Assembly (NCBI GenBank): GCA_002070505.1
Contig: MWDJ01000025.1
Span: forward strand, 1 to 50,785
Source: Bacteroidetes bacterium ADurb.Bin145
GTDB lineage: Bacteria; Bacteroidota; Bacteroidia; Bacteroidales; VadinHA17
DNA: 50,785 nucleotides
Direction of reading: 5' to 3'
Positions within the stretch are counted from its first letter, which is position 1; every line of letters begins with the position of its first letter. The position numbers were made by a program, and so were the translations under genes. Below are positions 44,896-50,785 of this stretch, one piece after another. Under the pieces are notes generated by a model that ran no database searches, was not told the origin of the DNA, and saw nothing but the letters and a program-made list of their open reading frames with translations.

Positions 44896-47235
44896 TTGGA
44901 AAAAATAATATCAAATAAAAATATTGTATCACTGAGATCATCAATAACTCTCATAATTTTAGTTTCATTAATATCAGCTTGTAATCCAACTAAATATGTG
45001 CCTCAAAACGAATCTCTGCTTGATGAAGTTCGTGTCACCGTGAATAAAGAAGGCATAAAAAAAGCTGACCTGATGCCATATATAAAGCAAAAGCCCAATA
45101 AAAGGATTTTCGGAGCGAAGTTCCATCTGGGATTATATAATCTGTCAGATATTGATAAGGAAAAATGGCCTCATTCCTGGCTGCGCAATATTGGAGAGGA
45201 ACCTGTTATTTACGATCCTTATTCGACAGGAAAATCGGTTGAACAAATGCGTTCATATATAGCTTCTAAAGGATATTTCGACAGTAAAGTGAAGGATACT
45301 GTCGAGACTGCTAACAGAAAATCCAAAGTATTTTATAATGTCGATCTGAAATCACCATATATTATCCGCAATATCTACTATCAGTTTGCCGATACCACGA
45401 TTGAGAAGTTCTTCTATTTCGATTCAGTGAACTGCCTGATCGAAAGAGGCAAACCCTATGATGTTGATGTTCTTCAGGCTGAGCGGTCAAGATTTGAGCG
45501 GTTTATCCGCGACCGCGGGTTTTACAGTTTCTCGGGAGACCATATCTATTTCAATGTCGACAGTACTCCGGGGAACAGAAAGGTGGATATATATTATGGT
45601 GTAAGAAAAGCTATGAAACTGGCTGATGGGGGCAAAGTAACGCTTGTTCCTCATTCAATTTACAGGATCAGGAATATTTATATTTTCCCTGATTTTGTTC
45701 CAAAAGATGTACTTGAAGGAGGAGAAGCCTACAGAGAGAGTCTTGACACAACATTGGTGGATGGGTATTATTTCATAACTCCCAACATCAGACCTCACAT
45801 GAAACCTGACCTTATAGTACAGTCACTATATCTTAAGCCCGGAACAGCATTCAATGTGACTAATTCTGAGCAATCCCAGTCACACCTGATGTCATTGAAG
45901 ACCTTTCGCCTGGTGAATATTTTTTATAATGAAATTACTGAGACTGACGGAAAGCAGGGAGGGAATAACTGGCTTGATTGCACCATCCAGCTTACGCTGC
46001 TTAGTCAGCAATCATTCAGGGTTGAGGTTGAAGGGACCAACTCCGCAGGAAACCTCGGTGGAGCATTGAATTTCATATATCAGCATAAGAACCTTTTCCG
46101 TGGAGCCGAGCTATTCGATCTTAAGTTAAAAGGGGCATATGAAGCTCTTAGTCAGCAAGATACAATTCGAAGCATTCAGGAATACGGAGTTGAAACAAGC
46201 CTGAGATTCCCAAAATTCCTGCTTCCGTTCGTAAAGACAGAAGGATTTATCAAAAAATACAATCCATCAACAAGTCTGCTGGCTGCCTATAACTATCAGA
46301 ATATGCCTTTCTATACCCGGACAATGGCCAATGCAACTTTCGGGTACACATGGAACGGTAATACCTACACTACCCATATTGTCAACCCTGTTCAGTTCAA
46401 CCTTGTAAATCTGTTGAGGATCGATCCTGATTTCGAAGCCAGGATACTTTCATCGTCGTATCTGGCATACAGTTACAGGGATGTAATGATACTTGGCGGC
46501 AGTTACTCCTTCATATTCAATACGCAGAAAATACAGAGATCGCATGATTACTGGTTTGTCAGGCTAAATGCAGAAACTTCCGGTAATATCCTCGGTCTTA
46601 TCGGTAATCTTGCAAAAATGAACAAAACCGATGGAGTGTATAATATATTAGGCCAGGCTTTTGCACAATATGTCAGAGCGGATATTGATATAAGATACAA
46701 TGTTATCCTGAATGATGTCAGTTCGATCGTCTACAGGGGATTTGCAGGAGCCGGCATTCCTTATGGCAATTCAAGGGCAATACCTTTTGAAAAACAATAC
46801 TTCGGAGGCGGGGCCAACGGGATCAGGGCCTGGCAGGTGAGAACTCTTGGCCCCGGTTCTTACGTTCCTGATCAATCTAAATTCCTTAACCAGACAGCAG
46901 ATATCAAGATCGAGGCAAATGCCGAATACAGGTTCAAATTGTTCTGGATCCTTGAAGGAGCTGTATTTCTCGATGCCGGAAATATATGGTCGTTCAATAA
47001 TGATCCTACAAGGCCGGGCTCACAGTTCATTCTTAAAAGCTTCTATAGAGATCTTGCTGTTGGTACGGGAGCAGGACTCAGGTTCGACCTTAGTTTTGTA
47101 AGGATGAGAGTCGATATGGGGATGAAACTCCGTGATCCGTGGATAACAACAGGATCTCGATGGATCCCACTGAGCCGGAAATATGATTTCAAGGACGATT
47201 TTGCATTTGTTATCGCGATAGGATATCCTTTCTGA
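44896..47235 (+). CDS. BamA/TamA-family outer-membrane beta-barrel protein, lipoprotein-type N-terminus
   Basis: Omp85-superfamily protein. A hydrophobic signal with lipobox (ITLIILVSLISAC) is followed by POTRA-like domains (about 75-370 of the longest frame) and a 16-strand barrel with YFGGGANGIRAW, the equivalent of the family's substrate-exit loop, ending in FVIAIGYPF with a C-terminal Phe. The frame is open from 44785 (816 residues). I prefer the TTG at 44896 (779 residues): it leaves room for the divergent promoters, two -7 boxes (TATATTTG) lie at 44858-44865 and 44867-44874, and it gives a compact lipoprotein signal. Probable role: insertion or translocation of proteins at the outer membrane, in addition to the main BamA encoded elsewhere. 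The start is uncertain. Confidence 0.85.
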   Translation: MEKIISNKNIVSLRSSITLIILVSLISACNPTKYVPQNESLLDEVRVTVNKEGIKKADLMPYIKQKPNKRIFGAKFHLGLYNLSDIDKEKWPHSWLRNIGEEPVIYDPYSTGKSVEQMRSYIASKGYFDSKVKDTVETANRKSKVFYNVDLKSPYIIRNIYYQFADTTIEKFFYFDSVNCLIERGKPYDVDVLQAERSRFERFIRDRGFYSFSGDHIYFNVDSTPGNRKVDIYYGVRKAMKLADGGKVTLVPHSIYRIRNIYIFPDFVPKDVLEGGEAYRESLDTTLVDGYYFITPNIRPHMKPDLIVQSLYLKPGTAFNVTNSEQSQSHLMSLKTFRLVNIFYNEITETDGKQGGNNWLDCTIQLTLLSQQSFRVEVEGTNSAGNLGGALNFIYQHKNLFRGAELFDLKLKGAYEALSQQDTIRSIQEYGVETSLRFPKFLLPFVKTEGFIKKYNPSTSLLAAYNYQNMPFYTRTMANATFGYTWNGNTYTTHIVNPVQFNLVNLLRIDPDFEARILSSSYLAYSYRDVMILGGSYSFIFNTQKIQRSHDYWFVRLNAETSGNILGLIGNLAKMNKTDGVYNILGQAFAQYVRADIDIRYNVILNDVSSIVYRGFAGAGIPYGNSRAIPFEKQYFGGGANGIRAWQVRTLGPGSYVPDQSKFLNQTADIKIEANAEYRFKLFWILEGAVFLDAGNIWSFNNDPTRPGSQFILKSFYRDLAVGTGAGLRFDLSFVRMRVDMGMKLRDPWITTGSRWIPLSRKYDFKDDFAFVIAIGYPF

Positions 47236-47318
47236 TCCGGTCAGAGAAAATTTTTTATCTCTCCCAGTCATAATTCCCCGATGATTTCGTAAATTGCAGT
47301 TGTCTTGCTGCTGTTAAT

Positions 47319-47966
47319 ATGAAAAGAATTTTACCTGACCTGTTAAAAAACTGGTTTGGATATACAAGACGTGAAAGACGATCCTCATTTTTTCTGCTTC
47401 TTGTTACTCTGGCAATTGCTGGTATCAGGTTTATTGTTCCGGCACATAATCTCACAATTCAGGTGACTGATATAAATTCTTTTGGACCGCTCTTCGATTC
47501 AGCTGGAAAAACCAGTCAGAATTCAGGAATACAAAGCCATTATAATAAGAACTACTCTGTTCAGAGTGAGCGATTGCTTGAACTTAATAGCTGCGACTCT
47601 GCTTCGCTTGAATCCTTGCCTGGACTGGGTCCTGTACTGTCCTCCAGAATAATTAAATACCGGAATCTGTTAGGAGGATTTGTTTCGGTTGAACAGCTCA
47701 GGGAAGTGTACGGATTATCTGAAGAAACATACAAGCTCGTTTCAGTTATGTTGAAAGCCGACTCAGGGCTTGTTAGGAAGATCCCGGTTAACAGTGCTGA
47801 TTACCGGCAGCTGATCCGTCTGCCGTATTTTGAGAGGAGTGAAGTGAGTTCAATTCTGAAATACAGGGAGTTGATGAAGAAGGTTGAAAGTATTGGCGAA
47901 CTGGTTGAAAACAAAATCATTACTCCGGAAAAGGCAAAAAAAATTGGTCCATATCTATCGTTTTGA
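47319..47966 (+). CDS. Helix-hairpin-helix (ComEA-like) DNA-binding protein
   Basis: A 215-residue protein with one membrane helix near the N-terminus (about 23-42, SSFFLLLVTLAIAGIRFIV) and a soluble part outside. Helix-hairpin-helix units: ELNSCDSASLESLPGLGPVLSSRIIKYR (first), continuing with LGGFVSVEQLREVYGL, then PVNSADYRQLIRLPY...EVSSILKYREL (second). The pattern 'DSASLESLPGLGPVLSSRII' matches ComEA, the DNA receptor for competence. With the ComEC-like protein at the left edge of the window it could serve DNA uptake, but a general DNA-binding role is possible. The stop codon is directly followed by an inverted-repeat copy. Confidence 0.87.
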   Translation: MKRILPDLLKNWFGYTRRERRSSFFLLLVTLAIAGIRFIVPAHNLTIQVTDINSFGPLFDSAGKTSQNSGIQSHYNKNYSVQSERLLELNSCDSASLESLPGLGPVLSSRIIKYRNLLGGFVSVEQLREVYGLSEETYKLVSVMLKADSGLVRKIPVNSADYRQLIRLPYFERSEVSSILKYRELMKKVESIGELVENKIITPEKAKKIGPYLSF

Positions 47967-48002
47967 ATTCCCCCTTTGAAGGGGGTCAGGGAGATGTTTT
48001 AC
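47967..48002 (+). repeat. Repeat copy A of the DUF559 cassette
   Basis: 36-nt sequence with an internal hairpin (CCCCCTT-TG-AAGGGGG) followed by TCAGGGAGATGTTTTAC. It begins right after the helix-hairpin-helix gene stop codon. It is flanked by GAATTC, as is copy C in inverted orientation. Confidence 0.9.
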
Positions 48003-48056
48003 TGGAGCTCAAGAAGATGTCTAATAGTGCCGCAATTAAGACATTAGCACAAACAG

Positions 48057-48092
48057 ATTCCCCCTTTGAAGGGGGTCAGGGGGATGTTTTAC
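48057..48092 (+). repeat. Repeat copy B of the DUF559 cassette
   Basis: Same orientation as copy A and identical except for one base (GGGGGATG instead of GGGAGATG). It lies 29 bases before the nuclease start codon. Confidence 0.92.
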
Positions 48093-48121
48093 AGAGTGTT
48101 TAGAGAATGTAAAAACAAATC

Positions 48122-48508
48122 ATGTCAAAAAACAGAATCCATAAATATAATCCGAGATTAAAAGTGCTGGCCAGGCAATTAAGACAGAACAGTACACTTG
48201 CTGAAGTGATCCTTTGGTTAAATATAAAAAAGGAAGCATTGTCTTATGAGTTCCACAGGCAGGTACCAATAAATGAATATATCGTTGATTTCTATTGTCA
48301 TGAATTGGAATTAGCAATAGAAATAGACGGGTATACCCATGATTACAATTATGAAAAGGATATAAAAAGACAAAAAGTCTTAGAAGCTCTGGGAATAAGA
48401 GTTGTGCGTTTCACTGAGGAAGATGTAAAGAAGCATCTTAATGATGTAATAAGGGTTTTATTGGCGACAATAGAAGAAATTGAAAATGGGCATGATACCT
48501 CATTTTAG
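48122..48508 (+). CDS. DUF559 (Vsr/endonuclease-like) small nuclease
   Basis: A 128-residue protein of the DUF559 family, a PD-(D/E)xK/Vsr-like endonuclease fold. Seen: STLAEVILW with the conserved Glu28, the EFHRQVPI segment with Gln47, YIVDFYCHELELAIEIDGYTH containing Asp56, Glu67, Asp69 and His73 (the likely metal and catalytic residues), and GIRVVRFTEEDV in the C-terminal strand. All typical family residues are intact, so it is probably active, though its substrate has not been established for the family. The gene is bracketed by inverted copies of one hairpin-bearing repeat (A and B upstream, C downstream), and sits just before the highly conserved rpsU locus. That arrangement suggests a small mobile cassette. 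Confidence 0.87.
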   Translation: MSKNRIHKYNPRLKVLARQLRQNSTLAEVILWLNIKKEALSYEFHRQVPINEYIVDFYCHELELAIEIDGYTHDYNYEKDIKRQKVLEALGIRVVRFTEEDVKKHLNDVIRVLLATIEEIENGHDTSF

Positions 48509-48517
48509 TGCAACAAT

Positions 48518-48548
48518 ACATCCCCCTAACCCCCTTCAAAGGGGGAAT
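48518..48548 (-). repeat. Repeat copy C (inverted) of the DUF559 cassette
   Basis: The reverse complement reads ATTCCCCCTTTGAAGGGGGT-TAGGGGGATGT, matching copies A and B with one difference in the shared core (TTAGG for TCAGG). It begins 9 bases after the nuclease stop codon and is bordered by GAATTC on its outer side like copy A. Confidence 0.92.
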
Positions 48549-48717
48549 TCATCCTGGATATGTACTGGTAATTTTAAGAAATATTTAACTGCACATTTTT
48601 GGATAATAGCCGAATATTTCGTATCTTTCATATCTACTAATTCAAGGGTAAGAGAGTTGTATAATCATTTAAATATCAAATAATAAAAGTGTATGGATAA
48701 ATTATCTCCCTAATAGT

Positions 48718-48748
48718 TTTGAAAAGAATATAACTTTTCATAACTTTG
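48718..48748 (+). promoter_or_regulatory. Predicted strong promoter of rpsU
   Basis: TTTG (48718-48721), 19-nt spacer, TAACTTTG (48741-48748): exact matches to both Bacteroidota boxes, 27 bases before the rpsU ATG. The rest of 48549-48717 shows nothing recognisable. Confidence 0.7.
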
Positions 48749-48775
48749 CGCCTCGTTTAAACAGAAAAATTTACC

Positions 48776-48967
48776 ATGATCATTGTACCATTAAAAGAAG
48801 GCGAAAACATTGAAAGAGCTTTAAAGAAGTTCAAAAGGAAATTTGAGAAAACAGGAGTGATCCGTGAATTAAGATCACGTCAGGCTTTTGTTAAGCCTTC
48901 AGTTCGTCGCAGGGAAGAGATCAAGAAGGCTATATACGTGCAAAAGATGCAGGAGGACGAAGAATAG
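48776..48967 (+). CDS. rpsU: 30S ribosomal protein S21
   Basis: Small basic ribosomal protein bS21, 63 residues (MIIVPLKEGENIERALKKFK at the start; a C-terminal RRREEIKKAIYVQKMQ). It lies at the mRNA exit side of the 30S subunit; in Bacteroidota bS21, with bS18 and bS6, helps sequester the anti-Shine-Dalgarno, which fits the scarcity of Shine-Dalgarno sequences in the window. The rpsU - xer - hpf - tRNA order is conserved in the phylum. Confidence 0.96.
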   Translation: MIIVPLKEGENIERALKKFKRKFEKTGVIRELRSRQAFVKPSVRRREEIKKAIYVQKMQEDEE

Positions 48968-49019
48968 CCGGCCTTTCACTGTATCATCAGACTTTCGAAA
49001 AACATATAAGGGTTCCTTT

Positions 49020-49907
49020 ATGAATCATAAGGAATCGTTCTTGCAATTTCTGCTAAGCGGGAAGCGGTATTCACCGCATACTGTCCGGTCGTACCGGATT
49101 GACCTTGACCAGTTTTTCACATTTTTATCTGAAAATGACATGCCGTCAGGAGTGAATGATATCACTTCTCATCAGATAAGGGCATGGATTGTAAATCTGA
49201 TGGACAGCGACATTTCACCAGTTACTGTTCACAGAAAGATATCCTGCCTGAGAAGGTTCTATCGCTACCTGCGGAAAGAAGGAATTGTGCAGACCGATCC
49301 TCTTGAGAAAGTTGTACTGCCAAAACAGAAGAAGAGACTTCCGGTATTTGTCGGCAAGGAAGAGCTGGATAATCTCCTTGATGCTGTGGATTTCGGGGAG
49401 GATTTTAAGGGGCTGAGAAACCGGACTATAATCGAGATGCTGTATTTCACAGGGATGAGAAGGGCGGAGCTGACAGGTATCAGATATGATGATGTGAATC
49501 TGCCGGATGCTACTGTCAAAGTAACAGGCAAACGTAACAAGCAGAGAATCATACCACTTGCAAAACCATTCATTTCCAGGCTCCGGGAATATATCCGGGC
49601 GAGGAATGAAATCGTATCAGGGACAGAAAACAGCTGGTTTTTTATTACAGACAAGGGCAACAAGTTGTACGATAAATATGTTTATAATATAGTAAAAGGT
49701 TATCTGTCGATGGTAACAACAATAGAAAAAAAGAGTCCGCATATTCTTCGCCATACATTTGCGACACACATGCTCAACAGGGGAGCTGACCTTAATGCAA
49801 TCAAGGAATTCCTCGGACATGCGAATCTGTCGGCCACACAGGTGTACACCCATAACACATTTGAGAAGCTTAAGAGAATATATAAACAGGCTCATCCAAG
49901 AGCTTAA
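49020..49907 (+). CDS. xerC: Tyrosine recombinase, XerC/XerD type
   Basis: Site-specific recombinase of 295 residues, probably one of the chromosome dimer-resolving enzymes. N-terminal core-binding domain (FLQFLLSGKRYSPHTVRSYR...) followed by the catalytic domain with the tetrad R147 (in TGMRRAEL), H241 and R244 (in HILRHTFATHM), H267 (in FLGHAN) and nucleophile Y276 (in TQVYTHNTF). I take the ATG at 49020, 52 bases after rpsU; the frame is open further left into rpsU but that part is the rpsU gene read in another frame. Its place in the conserved rpsU-hpf-tRNA block argues for a housekeeping rather than a mobile-element role. XerC versus XerD is not settled. Confidence 0.93.
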   Translation: MNHKESFLQFLLSGKRYSPHTVRSYRIDLDQFFTFLSENDMPSGVNDITSHQIRAWIVNLMDSDISPVTVHRKISCLRRFYRYLRKEGIVQTDPLEKVVLPKQKKRLPVFVGKEELDNLLDAVDFGEDFKGLRNRTIIEMLYFTGMRRAELTGIRYDDVNLPDATVKVTGKRNKQRIIPLAKPFISRLREYIRARNEIVSGTENSWFFITDKGNKLYDKYVYNIVKGYLSMVTTIEKKSPHILRHTFATHMLNRGADLNAIKEFLGHANLSATQVYTHNTFEKLKRIYKQAHPRA

Positions 49908-49923
49908 ATTTTAACAAAAAAAC

Positions 49924-49930
49924 AGGAGGT
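49924..49930 (+). promoter_or_regulatory. Strong Shine-Dalgarno sequence of hpf
   Basis: AGGAGGT, a full match to the anti-Shine-Dalgarno, ends 6 bases before the hpf ATG. Most genes in this window lack such a sequence, so it stands out. Confidence 0.8.
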
Positions 49931-49936
49931 ACTGCT

Positions 49937-50236
49937 ATGAACATTCAGATTCATTCACTGAAATTCGATGCCGATAAAAGGCTGCTTGATTTTGTTCATC
50001 AGAAAGTGGGTAAACTTACCCAGTTTGGAGAAGATATTGTCAATGCTGAAGTTTATCTCAGACTCGACAAAGATCAGACTAAAGGGAACAAGGTCAGCGA
50101 AATCAAGGTTGACCTCTCGGGAAAACCATTATTTGCAAGGAGACAAAGCAAGACTTTTGAGGAGGCAACTGATAGTGCTGTAGATGCTCTTAAGAAGCAG
50201 ATTACCAAACATAAACAAAAAAAGAGAGGGATCTGA
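49937..50236 (+). CDS. hpf: Ribosome hibernation-promoting factor (short HPF/RaiA)
   Basis: 99-residue protein of the HPF/RaiA (sigma-54 modulation) family that binds the 30S decoding centre and inactivates ribosomes in slow growth. Seen: MNIQIHSLKFDADKRLLDFV, HQKVGKLTQFGEDIVNAEVYL, and the basic C-terminus KKQITKHKQKKRG. It is the short form without the dimerising C-terminal domain. It follows the recombinase gene by 29 bases and has a perfect Shine-Dalgarno sequence, unusual in this phylum, which could allow regulated or efficient translation. The tRNA array comes next. Confidence 0.95.
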   Translation: MNIQIHSLKFDADKRLLDFVHQKVGKLTQFGEDIVNAEVYLRLDKDQTKGNKVSEIKVDLSGKPLFARRQSKTFEEATDSAVDALKKQITKHKQKKRGI

Positions 50237-50267
50237 AAAGAGGCCTTTTAAAAATATTTTCATATAT

Positions 50268-50299
50268 TTTGATAAATAAAATTTTAATTCCTACATTTG
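50268..50299 (+). promoter_or_regulatory. Predicted promoter of the tRNA array
   Basis: TTTG (50268-50271), 20-nt spacer, TACATTTG (50292-50299), an exact -7 match, about 50 bases before the first tRNA. Confidence 0.65.
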
Positions 50300-50350
50300 C
50301 ACACCGTTTTTTAAGGGTGTAGTATGCACTCACGGGACGTTCTTTAAATT

Positions 50351-50424
50351 GCCGATGTAGCTCAGTTGGCCAGAGCAGCTGATTTGTAATCTGCAGGTCG
50401 GGGGTTCGAATCCCTTCATCGGCT
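50351..50424 (+). tRNA. trnT: tRNA-Thr (anticodon TGT)
   Basis: 74 nt. Acceptor GCCGATG pairs with CATCGGC, discriminator T; T-loop TTCGAAT; anticodon TGT at 50385-50387 in a TTTGTAA loop. The anticodon stem GCTGA/TCTGC has a central T-T mismatch. First of four tRNAs. CCA is not encoded. Confidence 0.96.
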
Positions 50425-50472
50425 CTTGAAGGAGTTGTGAATGAGTGTCTAGGAGAATACTCTGTTTCAAGA

Positions 50473-50555
50473 GGGGAGATACCAAAGTGGCCAACTGGGG
50501 CAGACTGTAAATCTGCTGGCGAATGCCTTCGTAGGTTCGAATCCTGCTCTCCCCA
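50473..50555 (+). tRNA. trnY: tRNA-Tyr (anticodon GTA)
   Basis: 83 nt, class II with a long variable arm. Acceptor GGGGAGA pairs with TCTCCCC, discriminator A. Anticodon GTA at 50507-50509; stem GCAGA/TCTGC is perfect. T-loop TTCGAAT. CCA is not encoded. Confidence 0.97.
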
Positions 50556-50625
50556 CTTTAAGCAGAATGTACCGGACTTGCAAATGTAAGCGAACGGTAT
50601 TTACAGACCTCTTTGGACGATATAA

Positions 50626-50698
50626 GCGGGAGTAGCTCAGTTGGTAGAGCATTAGCCTTCCAAGCTAAGGGTCGCGGATTCGAGCTCCGTCTCCCGCT
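50626..50698 (+). tRNA. trnG: tRNA-Gly (anticodon TCC)
   Basis: 73 nt. Acceptor GCGGGAG pairs with CTCCCGC, discriminator T; anticodon stem TTAGC/GCTAA with loop CTTCCAA, anticodon TCC; T-loop TTCGAGC. CCA is not encoded. Confidence 0.97.
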
Positions 50699-50709
50699 CA
50701 CTTTTTGAT

Positions 50710-50781
50710 GCCAGAGTAGCTCAGGGGTAGAGCACTTCCTTGGTAAGGAAGGGGTCAGGGGTTCAATTCCCCTCTCCGGCT
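50710..50781 (+). tRNA. trnT: tRNA-Thr (anticodon GGT)
   Basis: 72 nt. Anticodon stem CTTCC/GGAAG, loop TTGGTAA, anticodon GGT at 50742-50744; T-stem AGGGG/CCCCT. The acceptor GCCAGAG against CTCCGGC has one A-C mismatch at the fourth pair. In Bacteroidota this tRNA is usually followed by tuf, which would lie beyond the window. Confidence 0.95.
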
Positions 50782-50785
50782 CAAC

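Noticed and set aside
48888-49019. Longer N-terminus of the recombinase starting inside rpsU
   Set aside because: The extra residues are rpsU read in another frame; the ATG at 49020 matches the usual family start.
49020-49907. Tyrosine recombinase as integrase of an element inserted at the tRNA array
   Set aside because: It lies within the phylum-conserved rpsU-xer-hpf-tRNA order; no att-like duplication of a tRNA end was seen.

Overview
The window is a chromosomal segment of a member of the Bacteroidota, probably a Bacteroidales/Marinilabiliales-like anaerobe or facultative anaerobe (phylum confident, order tentative). Evidence: a short primary sigma factor without region 1.1; promoters of the Bacteroidota type (TTG or TTTG at -33, TAnnTTTG at -7); a Rho factor with a long disordered insertion; a PorT-family type IX secretion protein; M56-peptidase/TonB hybrids; and the order rpsU - xer recombinase - hpf - tRNA-Thr/Tyr/Gly/Thr, which in this phylum normally runs into tuf just past the right edge. 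Pyruvate:ferredoxin oxidoreductase points to anaerobic or low-oxygen pyruvate metabolism.

Layout. 0-9 kb (minus strand): a ComEC-like DNA-uptake channel lacking its nuclease domain, peptide deformylase, RuvX/YqgF, pyruvate:ferredoxin oxidoreductase and Rho. 9-13 kb (plus): RpoD, ribulose-phosphate epimerase, a 41-residue lipoprotein, a conserved secreted protein and GAPDH. 13-15.4 kb: an orphan FtsX/MacB-type permease, a SiaC/DUF1987 regulator and a 577-bp intergenic region packed with miniature hairpins. 15.4-22.4 kb: a BlaI/M56-TonB pair with a dyad operator over its promoter, a LuxC-type acyl-CoA reductase, a pRiA4b ORF-3-like protein, MiaA, a secreted MsrB-MsrA fusion and a rare tetraheme cytochrome-SUMF fusion.

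22.5-34.4 kb is a sugar-catabolism region in two blocks: Tat-exported Gfo/Idh/MocA dehydrogenases plus a ThuA lipoprotein on the plus strand; and a DUF1080 protein, a xylose-isomerase-like epimerase, an MFS sugar transporter and a third Gfo/Idh/MocA enzyme on the minus strand. Together they suggest oxidation of glycosides to keto-sugars outside the cytoplasm, hydrolysis, import and further conversion (inference). A glycosyltransferase operon (GT2 + GT-C/TPR fusion + small membrane protein) lies between them. 34.7-38.7 kb holds a nitroreductase, a D-threonine-aldolase-type PLP enzyme, an Ldh_2 dehydrogenase and an SDR enzyme. 38.9-47.9 kb holds MenG/UbiE, PorT, a COG2509 flavoprotein, a GH127 arabinofuranosidase-family enzyme, a SpoU methyltransferase, a BamA/TamA-like protein and a helix-hairpin-helix protein. 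48-50.8 kb is the rpsU-tRNA region, with a small DUF559 nuclease gene bracketed by inverted repeats placed in front of rpsU.

The most noteworthy items are the DUF559 nuclease cassette with its hairpin-bearing inverted repeats, the NapC/NirT-SUMF fusion that lacks the formylglycine-enzyme cysteines, the mini-hairpin cluster at 14.85-15.18 kb, and several intergenic repeats (two heptamer arrays and one dispersed repeat) that provide the stop codon or the last residues of the neighbouring gene.
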